DNA of 64,000 nt from Streptomyces zinciresistens K42. GTDB taxonomy: Bacteria; Actinomycetota; Actinomycetes; Streptomycetales; Streptomycetaceae. The notes below the pieces were generated by a model that was given only the letters and a program-made list of their open reading frames with translations, searched no databases and was not told where the DNA came from. How positions within the stretch are numbered: the stretch's first letter is position 1; each line of letters opens with the position of its first letter. The translations under genes were made by a program, and so were the position numbers. Below are positions 15,064 to 22,965 of the stretch, piece after piece. The DNA is taken from positions 23,846 to 87,845 of the forward strand of contig NZ_AGBF01000010.1 in assembly GCF_000225525.1 (NCBI RefSeq), written 5' to 3'.

Positions 15064-17211
15064 ATGCGGCCCGTTTCCAGCATCGAACGCACGGTGGCGC
15101 CCATCGAGGTCGTCAGCCCCTACCAGCCCAGCGGCGACCAGCCGCAGGCCATCGCCGAGCTCGCCCGGCGCATCGAGTCCGGCGAGAAGGACGTCGTCCT
15201 GCTCGGCGCGACCGGCACGGGAAAGTCCGCCACCACCGCGTGGATGATCGAGAAGCTTCAGCGCCCCACCCTGGTGATGGCGCCGAACAAGACGCTGGCC
15301 GCCCAGCTGGCGAACGAGTTCCGCGAGCTGCTCCCGAACAACGCCATCGAGTACTTCGTCTCGTACTACGACTACTACCAGCCCGAGGCGTACGTCCCGC
15401 AGTCGGACACCTACATCGAGAAGGACTCCTCGATCAACGAGGAGGTGGAGCGTCTGCGGCACTCGGCGACCAACTCGCTGCTCACCCGCCGCGACGTCGT
15501 CGTGGTCGCCTCGGTGTCCTGCATCTACGGCCTCGGCACCCCGCAGGAGTACGTGGACCGGATGGTCCCCCTGAAGGTCGGCGAGGAGATCGACCGTGAC
15601 GCGCTGCTGCGCCGCTTCGTCGACATCCAGTACACCCGCAACGACCTCGCCTTCACCCGCGGCACCTTCCGGGTGCGCGGCGACACCATCGAGATCTTCC
15701 CGGTCTACGAGGAGCTCGCCGTCCGCATCGAGATGTTCGGCGACGAGATCGAGGCCCTGTCCACACTCCACCCGCTCACCGGGGAGATCATCAGCGACGA
15801 CCAGCAGCTGTACGTCTTCCCGGCCTCCCACTACGTCGCGGGCCCCGAGCGCATGGAGCGGGCGGTCAACGACATCGAGAAGGAGCTCGTCGAGCGCCTG
15901 GCGGAGCTGGAGAAGCAGGGCAAGCTCCTGGAGGCGCAGCGTCTGCGCATGCGCACCACCTACGACCTGGAGATGCTCCGCCAGATCGGCACCTGCTCCG
16001 GCGTCGAGAACTACTCGATGCACTTCGACGGCCGCTCGCCCGGATCCGCGCCGAACACCCTGCTGGACTACTTCCCCGAGGACTTCCTGCTCGTCATCGA
16101 CGAGTCGCACGTCACCGTGCCGCAGATCGGCGCCATGTACGAGGGCGACGCCTCCCGCAAGCGCACCCTCGTCGACCACGGGTTCCGGCTCCCCTCGGCC
16201 CTGGACAACCGGCCGCTGAAGTGGGAGGAGTTCCAGGGGCGCATCGGTCAGACGGTCTATCTGTCGGCCACTCCGGGCACCTACGAGCTGTCCCGCTCCG
16301 ACGCCCCCGTCGAGCAGATCATCCGCCCCACCGGCCTCGTCGACCCGCAGGTCGTGGTCAAGTCCACCGAGGGCCAGATCGACGACCTGGTCCACGAGAT
16401 CCGCGCGCGGGTCGAGAAGGACGAGCGCGTCCTCGTCACCACGCTCACGAAGAAGATGGCCGAGGACCTCACGGACTACTTCCTGGAGCTCGGCATCCAG
16501 GTGCGCTACCTGCACAGCGACGTCGACACCCTGCGCCGCGTCGAGCTGCTGCGCGAGCTGCGGGCCGGTGAGTTCGACGTCCTCGTCGGCATCAACCTCC
16601 TGCGTGAGGGCCTCGACCTGCCGGAGGTGTCGCTGGTCGCGATCCTCGACGCCGACAAGGAGGGCTTCCTGCGCTCGGGGACGTCCCTGATCCAGACCAT
16701 CGGCCGCGCCGCGCGCAATGTCTCCGGCGAGGTCCACATGTACGCCGACAAGATCACCCCGGCGATGGAGAAGGCCATCGACGAGACCAACCGCCGCCGG
16801 GAGAAGCAGGTCGCCTACAACCAGGCGAACGGCATCGACCCCCAGCCGCTGCGCAAGAAGATCAACGACATCGTCGCGCAGATCGCCCGCGAGGACGTCG
16901 ACACCGAGCAACTGCTCGGGACCGGCTACCGCGCGAAGAAGGACGGCCGCGGCACCAAGGCGCCCGTCCCCTCGCTCGGGACCAAGGCGGCCCAGGGCGC
17001 GAAACCGGCCAAGTCCACGCGGCGCAAGGCAGCGGAGACGGTGCCGAGCGACCGGCCGGCCGCCGACCTCGCCGAGCAGATCGAGGAGCTGACCGAGCGG
17101 ATGCGGGCCGCCGCCGCGGACCTGCAGTTCGAGATCGCGGCGCGGCTGCGCGACGAGGTGTCGGAGATGAAGAAGGAACTGCGCCAGATGAAGGAGGCGG
17201 GTCTGTCCTGA
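15064..17211 (+). CDS. uvrB: Excinuclease ABC subunit B
   Basis: 715 residues; the helicase-like subunit that verifies damage handed over by UvrA and then recruits UvrC. The start [19 protein letters not shown] at ATG 15064 is favoured over an in-frame ATG 30 bp upstream because the latter lies inside the promoter. Walker A is GATGTGKS (48-55). The beta-hairpin region [20 protein letters not shown] follows at about 97-120. Other motifs are DESHVT (Walker B), [10 protein letters not shown] and GRAARN (motif VI). The C-terminal UVR domain ([28 protein letters not shown]) contacts UvrC. An insert rich in Lys/Ala precedes it. A strong terminator follows. Confidence 0.98.
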   Translation: MRPVSSIERTVAPIEVVSPYQPSGDQPQAIAELARRIESGEKDVVLLGATGTGKSATTAWMIEKLQRPTLVMAPNKTLAAQLANEFRELLPNNAIEYFVSYYDYYQPEAYVPQSDTYIEKDSSINEEVERLRHSATNSLLTRRDVVVVASVSCIYGLGTPQEYVDRMVPLKVGEEIDRDALLRRFVDIQYTRNDLAFTRGTFRVRGDTIEIFPVYEELAVRIEMFGDEIEALSTLHPLTGEIISDDQQLYVFPASHYVAGPERMERAVNDIEKELVERLAELEKQGKLLEAQRLRMRTTYDLEMLRQIGTCSGVENYSMHFDGRSPGSAPNTLLDYFPEDFLLVIDESHVTVPQIGAMYEGDASRKRTLVDHGFRLPSALDNRPLKWEEFQGRIGQTVYLSATPGTYELSRSDAPVEQIIRPTGLVDPQVVVKSTEGQIDDLVHEIRARVEKDERVLVTTLTKKMAEDLTDYFLELGIQVRYLHSDVDTLRRVELLRELRAGEFDVLVGINLLREGLDLPEVSLVAILDADKEGFLRSGTSLIQTIGRAARNVSGEVHMYADKITPAMEKAIDETNRRREKQVAYNQANGIDPQPLRKKINDIVAQIAREDVDTEQLLGTGYRAKKDGRGTKAPVPSLGTKAAQGAKPAKSTRRKAAETVPSDRPAADLAEQIEELTERMRAAAADLQFEIAARLRDEVSEMKKELRQMKEAGLS

Positions 17212-17221
17212 CCCGCCCGCC

Positions 17222-17250
17222 AGGGTGCCGGCCGACCCGGCCGGCACCCT
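17222..17250 (+). terminator. Terminator downstream of uvrB
   Basis: Perfect 12-bp arms agggtgccggcc / ggccggcaccct with a 5-nt loop, 10 bp after the uvrB stop and upstream of the terD promoter. No T-tract. Confidence 0.88.
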
Positions 17251-17325
17251 CTGCACAGCCCGCCGGGACCTCCACGAACGCGCAGTGTTGCAAGACCGAC
17301 ACAAAGTGGGGACCGGGGTACGTCA

Positions 17326-17348
17326 CTGTCAGTGTCCCTGCGTAGGGT
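17326..17348 (+). promoter_or_regulatory. RecA-NDp-type promoter of the terD pair
   Basis: cTGTCAGTG (17326-17334), 8 bp, TAGGGT (17343-17348). The first base is C instead of T; every other conserved position and the 8-bp spacing match. The predicted start near 17356 would leave a leader of about 50 nt before terD. Confidence 0.8.
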
Positions 17349-17406
17349 TCTGGTCATCCGCGGAGCCCGCGGGCAACAGGGGACAGCTCGAGAGGGGAAT
17401 CAGCAC

Positions 17407-17985
17407 GTGACCGTCAACATGACCAAGGGTCAGGCAATCAGTCTGCAGAAGAGCGACGGGGGCAGCCTGACCGCGGTACGCATGGGTCTCGGCTGGCAGG
17501 CGGCTCCCCGGCGCGGCCTGTTCGGCTCGCGCACGCGGGAGATCGACCTCGACGCCTCCGCCGTCCTGTTCGCCGACAAGCAGCCCGTCGATGTCGTCTT
17601 CTTCCGCCACCTGGTGAGCGACGACGGCTCGGTCCGCCACACCGGCGACAACCTGGTCGGCGGCGTGGGCCAGGGCGGCGACGACGAGGCGATCCTCGTC
17701 GACCTCGCGCGCATCCCGGTCCACATCGACCAGATCGTCTTCACCGTGAACTCCTTCACGGGCCAGACCTTCCAGGAGGTGCAGAACGCGTTCTGCCGAC
17801 TGGTCGACGAGACCAACGGCCAGGAACTCGCCCGCTACACGCTCGCGGGCGGCGGCGCGTACACGGCTCAGATCATGGCGAAGGTGCACCGCACCGGCTC
17901 CGGCTGGACGATGACGGCCCTCGGCACGCCGGCCAACGGCCGTACGTTCCAGGACCTGATGCCGGCGATCCTGCCGCACCTGTAG
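17407..17985 (+). CDS. terD: TerD-family calcium-binding stress protein
   Basis: 192 residues. The GTG start at 17407 (VTVNMTKGQAISLQKSDGG) follows gagagggga; starting at the inner ATG 17419 would drop four residues. The single TerD beta-sandwich is visible: DLDASAVLFADKQPVDVVFFRHLVSDDGSVRHTGDN, then DEAILVDLARIPVHIDQIVFTVNSF, FCRLVDETNGQELARYTL and TAQIMAKVHRTGSGWTM. TerD proteins bind calcium and belong to ter stress and tellurite clusters; in streptomycetes they affect development and phage or stress resistance. It is probably co-transcribed with the next gene (54-bp gap). Confidence 0.92.
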   Translation: MTVNMTKGQAISLQKSDGGSLTAVRMGLGWQAAPRRGLFGSRTREIDLDASAVLFADKQPVDVVFFRHLVSDDGSVRHTGDNLVGGVGQGGDDEAILVDLARIPVHIDQIVFTVNSFTGQTFQEVQNAFCRLVDETNGQELARYTLAGGGAYTAQIMAKVHRTGSGWTMTALGTPANGRTFQDLMPAILPHL

Positions 17986-18039
17986 GACACCCGGGGCGAG
18001 CGGCACACGACACCACGAACGACACAGGGGGACGAAGGC

Positions 18040-20037
18040 ATGACGGCCGAGCTTGTGCGGGGGCAGAACCACCCGCTCTCCCAGGCCCGCCTGGAGATCC
18101 GGGTCTCGGCCGGCGCGCCCGTCGTGGCCGCCGCCACGCTCGGCGACGAGCAGGGCAGGATCAACGGCGTCGAAGGGGTGGCCCACCCGGGCGCCCCCAC
18201 CCTGCCCGGCCTGGAGGTCTCCCGGCAGGCCGCCGCGGAGCACCGCCTCGCGGTGGATCTGGACGCCATGCCGGACACCGTCCACCGTGTCAGTGTGCTG
18301 CTCGCCCTGCCGGCCGACGGCGCGGGCGGCTTCGGCGCCCTGGCCACGCCCTTCGTCGCGGTCACCGGCCTCGACGGCACCGAGATCGCCAGCTACACCA
18401 TCACGGGCCTGCAGGCCGAGTCCGCCGTCGTCGCCCTGGAGCTCTACCGCCGACAGGGCGCCTGGAAGGTCCGTGCCATCGGCCAGGGCTACGCGGGCGG
18501 GCTCGCCGACCTCCTCACCGACCAGGGCCTGGCCCAGGCACACCAGCTCGCCGCCGGAATCAACGAGGCCGTGGCGCAGGCTGTGGCCCGTTCGGTACCG
18601 GCCCCGCCGCCCCGGACCGACGGCGACCGCTCCCGCCAGGCCGCGGCCCCCGCGCTCGGCCCCGACCAGGGCGGCCAGGCGTCCCAGGGCGCCGCGGGTG
18701 CGGTACCGCCCACGTCGCCGTACACCACCCAGAACCCCGGCGGACCGGGCCAGCCCCGGGCGCAGTCGCCGTATCAGGACGGCGCGGGTGATCCCACCCA
18801 GCCGGTCACCTCCGCGCCGGGCGGCCCGATCGACTACAGCCACCCGCGCCGCCGGACGACGGCGCCGCCCCCGCCGCCGACCGCGCCCCCGGCCCAGCCC
18901 GGACAGCCCACGCGGCCCGTGGCGGGCGACGCCACCGGCTGGTCGATGGAGGAGCGGCTCTACAACCAGGTGTGGGGCATGTTCGAGGACCTGGCCCGCG
19001 CGGCCGCCGCTTATCGCAGCGCGGTCGACTTCGCGGACTCCCGCATGGAGAAGGAACTCGACCAGGTCCTGTCGGACCCGCGCAGCCGCATCGGCGGCCA
19101 GGGCGACGCCGCCCGTGAGGCCGCCCAGGCCAAGCACGACCAGCTCGTCAACCAGGCCCGGGTGACGCTCGACCGGGACGTCGCCCAGCTCACCGCCGAG
19201 TCCGAGGTCGTCGACCCCGCGCTGCCGCCGCCGTACGCCAGCTGGGACAGCCCCGTCTGGCAGGGCTACCGCGTCCCCATGGAGCTGCCCATGGCAGTGC
19301 GCCTGGGCGACCTGCATCTGCCCGAGAGCCCCGATCTGCGCATTCCGATGCTGATCCGGCTGCCGCTGGAGCGCGGTCTGTGGATCGACAGCGGCCGTGG
19401 CGGATCGCTCGACGGCTCCTTCACCGACTCCCACGACATGCGGCGGCTGGCGATGGAGACGGCGGTGGCGCACGCGGCACGGCTGCTCGCCGTCTACCCG
19501 GCGGGCGAGTTCACGGTGCACGTGATCGATCCGGCAGGCGCGGGCGCGCAGTCCCTGGCGCCGCTCGTGCGGACCGGTGTGCTCGCGGCTCCGCCCGCGG
19601 TGGGCGCGGCCGGCGTCTCGGAGGTCCTGGCGAGGCTCACCCAGCGCGTCGATCTGGTGCAGATGGCTCTCCGGGGCGGGGCGCCGGACTCCCTTCCCCC
19701 CGGCTTCGACACCTCCCAGCAGTTGCTGATCGTCAACGACTTCCCGCACGGCTTCGACGACCGCGCCGTGAACCAGCTGAGGTACCTCGCCGACGAGGGG
19801 CCGGCGGTCGGCGTCCATCTGATGATGGTGGCGGACCGCGAGGAGGCCACCGGCTACGGTCCGCTGCTCGACCCGCTCTGGCGGGCACTGCTGCGGCTGA
19901 CCCCGGTGCCCGACGATCATCTGGCCGACCCGTGGGTGGGCCACGCCTGGACCTACGAGCCGCCCGTGGTGCCGTCCGGCAGCCAGGTGCTCCAGCAGGT
20001 CCTGGGCCACGTGGCGGCCGCTCGGACGGGGTACTAG
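18040..20037 (+). CDS. TerD-domain protein fused to an FtsK/SpoIIIE-like domain
   Basis: 665 residues; start MTAELVRGQNHPLSQARLE at ATG 18040. Residues 1-170 are a TerD-type beta-sandwich (LDAMPDTVHRVSVLLALPAD ... IASYTITGLQAESAVVALELYRRQGAWKVRAIGQGYAGGLADLL). Residues 185-295 are a Pro/Gln/Gly-rich linker. A helical coiled segment follows (about 305-375). The last 250 residues resemble FtsK/EssC-type ATPase folds (IPMLIRLPLERGLWIDSG ... DMRRLAMETAVAHAARLLAVYPAGEFTVHVIDPAG ... LLIVNDFPHGFDDRAVNQLRYLADEGPAVGVHLMMVAD). There is no GxxxxGK[ST], so it is probably a non-hydrolysing scaffold. It is coupled to terD by spacing and direction. Confidence 0.83.
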   Translation: MTAELVRGQNHPLSQARLEIRVSAGAPVVAAATLGDEQGRINGVEGVAHPGAPTLPGLEVSRQAAAEHRLAVDLDAMPDTVHRVSVLLALPADGAGGFGALATPFVAVTGLDGTEIASYTITGLQAESAVVALELYRRQGAWKVRAIGQGYAGGLADLLTDQGLAQAHQLAAGINEAVAQAVARSVPAPPPRTDGDRSRQAAAPALGPDQGGQASQGAAGAVPPTSPYTTQNPGGPGQPRAQSPYQDGAGDPTQPVTSAPGGPIDYSHPRRRTTAPPPPPTAPPAQPGQPTRPVAGDATGWSMEERLYNQVWGMFEDLARAAAAYRSAVDFADSRMEKELDQVLSDPRSRIGGQGDAAREAAQAKHDQLVNQARVTLDRDVAQLTAESEVVDPALPPPYASWDSPVWQGYRVPMELPMAVRLGDLHLPESPDLRIPMLIRLPLERGLWIDSGRGGSLDGSFTDSHDMRRLAMETAVAHAARLLAVYPAGEFTVHVIDPAGAGAQSLAPLVRTGVLAAPPAVGAAGVSEVLARLTQRVDLVQMALRGGAPDSLPPGFDTSQQLLIVNDFPHGFDDRAVNQLRYLADEGPAVGVHLMMVADREEATGYGPLLDPLWRALLRLTPVPDDHLADPWVGHAWTYEPPVVPSGSQVLQQVLGHVAAARTGY

Positions 20038-20059
20038 CAAAAGGCCCTGACCAGCGAAC

Positions 20060-20078
20060 TTGGCAGCCCTTTTGCCAA
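20060..20078. promoter_or_regulatory. Short perfect palindrome upstream of terC promoter
   Basis: TTGGCA-N7-TGCCAA forms a perfect inverted repeat just upstream of the predicted -35 box of terC. It could be an operator or the remains of a terminator for the preceding gene. No regulator is assigned. Confidence 0.45.
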
Positions 20079-20082
20079 TTGC

Positions 20083-20111
20083 TTTACCTTTCCTTGGTGA
20101 TTCGGTACTGT
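20083..20111 (+). promoter_or_regulatory. Predicted housekeeping promoter of terC
   Basis: TTTACC (20083-20088), 17-bp spacer, TACTGT (20106-20111). The expected start, near 20118, coincides with the 5' boundary of the riboswitch aptamer. Confidence 0.6.
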
Positions 20112-20116
20112 TGATC

Positions 20117-20218
20117 CCACGGAGGGGAGTACTCCCTGTCTGCTGCGACGTTCCCGTCAATACGGATCCGGCCAGATCCCGGGGCGTCGGCCCATCTTGG
20201 GTGGAAGAGACCTCCGGC
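20117..20218 (+). promoter_or_regulatory. yybP-ykoY (manganese) riboswitch upstream of terC
   Basis: The family's conserved blocks occur in order: ggaggggagta (20121-20131) in loop L1, cgtcaatacgg (20155-20165) and ggaagagacctcc (20203-20215) in loop L3. P1 forms by pairing of cggagg (20120-20125) with cctccg (20211-20216). In the crystallised Lactococcus yybP-ykoY RNA the equivalent blocks (GGGGAGUA, CGUCAAU, CAAGACC) build the Mn2+ site. The gene below is terC, a classic downstream gene of this class. The 3' strand cctccggc (20211-20218) is also complementary to gccggagg (20251-20258), the terC ribosome site. Confidence 0.87.
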
Positions 20219-20262
20219 GCGCGACGACGCTGACATTTGCCGTTACGACTGCCGGAGGCGCA

Positions 20263-21264
20263 GTGGAAGTTTCCACGACCTTGTGGGTCCTGACCATCGT
20301 GGGCTTGGCCGCCCTCATCGCCGTCGACTTCTTCATCGGACGCAAGCCACACGACGTGTCCATCAAGGAAGCCGGAATCTGGACGATCGTCTGGATCACC
20401 CTGGCCGGCCTCTTCGGGCTCGGCCTGCTCTTCTTCGGCGGCGGACAGCCGTCGGGTGAGTTCTTCGCCGGCTTCATCACCGAGAAGTCGCTGAGTGTCG
20501 ACAACCTGTTCGTCTTCGTGCTGATCATGGCGAAGTTCTCGGTGCCGTCCCAGTACCAGCAGAGGGTGCTGCTCATCGGCGTCCTCATCGCCCTGGTGCT
20601 GCGCGCCGTCTTCATCGCGGCGGGCGCCGCGATCATCGCGAGCTTCTCGTGGGTGTTCTACCTCTTCGGCGCCTTCCTGATCTGGACCGCCTGGAAGCTC
20701 ATCCAGGAGGCGCGCTCCGAGTCGGAGGACGAGGAGTTCGAGGAGAACAAGCTGCTCAAGGCAGCCGAGCGCAGGTTCGGCGTCGCCGACCGGTACCACG
20801 GCACCAAGCTGTGGATCCAGGAGAACGGCAAGCGCGTCATGACCCCGATGCTGGTCGTGATGCTGGCGATCGGTACCACCGACGTGCTGTTCGCCGTGGA
20901 CTCCATCCCGGCGATCTTCGGCCTGACGCAGGACCCGTACATCGTGTTCACGGCCAACGCGTTCGCGCTCATGGGCCTGCGGCAGCTGTACTTCCTCATC
21001 GGCGGCCTGCTGAAGAAGCTGGTCCACCTCAGCTACGGCCTCTCGGTCATCCTGGGCTTCATCGGCGTCAAGCTGGTGCTCCAGGCGCTGCACGAGTCCG
21101 GTGTCGGCGTCCCGAAGATCAGCATCCCGGTCTCGCTCGGCGTGATCTGCTCGGTCCTGATCGTCACCACGATCACCAGCCTGAGGGCGTCCAAGAAGCA
21201 GGCGGCGGCCGAGGCCGCGCGGGGCGGCAGCGAAGGCGCTCCGAAGGACAGCATCGACGTCTGA
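20263..21264 (+). CDS. terC: TerC-family integral membrane metal exporter
   Basis: 333 residues from GTG 20263 (VEVSTTLWVLTIVGLAALIA), preceded by ggagg at 20254-20258. A longer frame from 20197 would run through the riboswitch and is rejected. About nine membrane helices carry the TerC/MeeF acidic motifs: IAVDFFIGRK, ITEKSLSVDNLFVFVLIM and DVLFAVDSIPAIFGLT. A charged loop (EARSESEDEEFEENKLLKAAER) follows helix 5. Recent work links this family to Mn2+ efflux or metalation of exported enzymes, which fits the Mn2+ riboswitch in its leader. A long terminator follows. Confidence 0.94.
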   Translation: MEVSTTLWVLTIVGLAALIAVDFFIGRKPHDVSIKEAGIWTIVWITLAGLFGLGLLFFGGGQPSGEFFAGFITEKSLSVDNLFVFVLIMAKFSVPSQYQQRVLLIGVLIALVLRAVFIAAGAAIIASFSWVFYLFGAFLIWTAWKLIQEARSESEDEEFEENKLLKAAERRFGVADRYHGTKLWIQENGKRVMTPMLVVMLAIGTTDVLFAVDSIPAIFGLTQDPYIVFTANAFALMGLRQLYFLIGGLLKKLVHLSYGLSVILGFIGVKLVLQALHESGVGVPKISIPVSLGVICSVLIVTTITSLRASKKQAAAEAARGGSEGAPKDSIDV

Positions 21265-21282
21265 CCTCGTCCGACGTAGAAG

Positions 21283-21348
21283 GAACAAGAACCAACACCG
21301 GGAGTGGTGCCGAGCGAATCGCCCGAGCACCGCTCCCGGTGCTTGTTC
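21283..21348 (+). terminator. Long two-part terminator of terC
   Basis: Inner 15-bp arms (21296-21310 with 21327-21341, one G-U pair) are extended by an outer gaacaag (21283-21289) pairing with cttgttc (21342-21348). It lies just after the terC stop. Confidence 0.85.
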
Positions 21349-21807
21349 GGGTACGGGCGCCCCGCAGGGGGTACCACGGCCCGGGGAGGCACCGATGGAC
21401 GTACTCACGAAGTTCGCGCGGATCGCAGACTTCGGGACAGAGCACATCTACGCGGCACGGGAGCCGGATCCAGGAGAGGCGGCAGCGCCTCGCCGGCCAC
21501 GGCCCCGCCCGGCGATTCGTCCTCCGGGACCGGGGTCGGGCCGCCCGCTGTCGCGGGTCGCTCGAGCCCGGCCCCCACGGGGAAGCGACGCGCACCGGCG
21601 AAGACGCCGGTACCACCAAGTTCGCGGAGCGGATGGCCGCGCCGTGCATCAGGCCGCCGTCCTTCACGGACTGCGACATAGAGGAGATGACCGATTCCGC
21701 GTAGCGACATACGACCCGCAGGTGCCCCGCATCCCGAGGACGCGGGGCCGCCTGACAACCCGACAGACCGGAATGCGAACCCCGACACCCTCTGGGACGA
21801 TCGCTCC
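21349..21807 (+). other. Region without confident gene; weak candidate ORF at 21395
   Basis: An ATG at 21395 with a good ggggagg ribosome site begins MDVLTKFARIADFGTEHIY and stays open to 21811, but after about 30 codons it becomes Arg/Pro-rich and loses the third-position GC pattern of real genes. In another frame a more gene-like stretch ends at 21704 (TKFAERMAAPCIRPP). This could be a frameshifted or decayed small gene. I do not recognise either part, so I leave it as unexplained DNA between terC and the antiporter. Confidence 0.35.
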
Positions 21808-22908
21808 ATGATCGCTCGGCTCAGGCCGCTCATGACGCAGTGGACGTTCGTCGTGCCGGTGCTCGCGGTCGTCCTGCTGGTGTTCACCTGGGGACGGAGC
21901 CTGCCGGGCGCCGTCGTCGCCGTGGTGACGCTGGTCCTGGCGGGCGCGGTCCTGGCCGCCGTGCACCATGCCGAGGTGGTGGCCCACCGGGTGGGCGAGC
22001 CGTTCGGCTCCCTCGTCCTCGCCGTGGCCGTCACGATCATCGAGGTCGCCCTGATCGTCACCCTGATGATCGACGGCGGCGACAAGAGCGCCACCCTGGC
22101 CAGGGACACGGTCTTCGCGGCCGTGATGATCACCTGCAACGGCATCGTCGGACTGAGCCTGCTGGTGGGCTCACTGCGGCACCGTACGGCCGTCTTCAAC
22201 CCGGAGGGCACCGGCGCCGCCCTCGCGACCGTCGCCACATTGGCCACACTCAGCCTGGTGCTGCCGACGTTCACGACGAGCAAACCCGGCCCGGAGTTCT
22301 CCGGAGTCCAGCTGATGTTCGCGGCGGTCTCCTCGCTGATCCTCTACGGCCTGTTCGTGACGACGCAGACCGTACGGCACCGTGACTACTTCCTGCCCAT
22401 CACCCGGCTGGGCGAGGTGATCACCTCGGAGGACCACGCCGACGCGCCCTCCAAGCGGTCCGCACTGCTCAGCCTCGGCCTGCTGGGGCTGGCACTGATC
22501 GGTGTCGTGGGCCTGGCCAAGGGAGTGTCGCCGGCCATCGAGTCGGGCGTGCAGGCGGCGGGCCTGCACCAGGCCGTCGTGGGCGTGGTCATCGCCCTGC
22601 TCGTCCTCCTGCCGGAGACGATCGCCGCGGTGCGGGCCGCCCGCCGGGACCGCGTGCAGACCAGTCTGAACCTGGCGCTCGGCTCCGCGATGGCGAGCAT
22701 CGGCCTGACCATCCCCGCCGTCGCGCTGGCCTCCATCTGGCTCTCCGGCCCGCTGGTCCTCGGACTGGGGCCCACCCATATGGTGCTGCTCGCCCTGACG
22801 GTGGTGGTGAGCTTGCTGACGGTCGTGCCGGGGCGGGCGACCCCGCTCCAGGGCGGTGTCCATCTGGTGCTGTTCGCGGCCTATCTGGAGCTTGCGATCA
22901 ACCCGTAG
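21808..22908 (+). CDS. chaA: Calcium/proton antiporter of the CaCA (ChaA) family
   Basis: 366 residues; start MIARLRPLMTQWTFVVPVL at ATG 21808. About eleven membrane helices are arranged as two inverted exchanger repeats. The first has GSLVLAVAVTIIEVALIVTLM, with the acidic alpha-1 residue. The second has VIALLVLLPETIAAVRAARRDRVQTSLNLALGSAMASIGLTIPAVALAS. The pattern matches ChaA-type Ca2+(Na+)/H+ antiporters that extrude cations under alkaline or salt stress. It follows terC in the same direction but beyond a strong terminator, so it is likely transcribed separately. It is convergent with the next transporter. Confidence 0.9.
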   Translation: MIARLRPLMTQWTFVVPVLAVVLLVFTWGRSLPGAVVAVVTLVLAGAVLAAVHHAEVVAHRVGEPFGSLVLAVAVTIIEVALIVTLMIDGGDKSATLARDTVFAAVMITCNGIVGLSLLVGSLRHRTAVFNPEGTGAALATVATLATLSLVLPTFTTSKPGPEFSGVQLMFAAVSSLILYGLFVTTQTVRHRDYFLPITRLGEVITSEDHADAPSKRSALLSLGLLGLALIGVVGLAKGVSPAIESGVQAAGLHQAVVGVVIALLVLLPETIAAVRAARRDRVQTSLNLALGSAMASIGLTIPAVALASIWLSGPLVLGLGPTHMVLLALTVVVSLLTVVPGRATPLQGGVHLVLFAAYLELAINP

Positions 22909-22932
22909 CGGCCCTCGCGACCCGTGTGCGAG

Positions 22933-22965
22933 GCGGAGCCCGTCACCCGGTGGCGGGCTCCGCCG
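22933..22965. terminator. Terminator between convergent transporter genes
   Basis: ggcggagcccg / cgggctccgcc, 11-bp perfect arms, 11-nt loop. It overlaps the 3' end of the MHS transporter gene and can serve both strands. Confidence 0.8.

Noticed and set aside
20197..20262. Longer terC reading frame starting at 20197
   Set aside because: It begins inside the riboswitch aptamer, while GTG 20263 has a correctly spaced ggagg and begins the conserved sequence.
17329..21447. Very long open frame on the minus strand (1372 codons)
   Set aside because: It lies antisense to terD, the TerD-FtsK gene and terC, which all have clear families. Such shadow frames arise from GC-rich third positions; its sequence is low-complexity and has no family signature.
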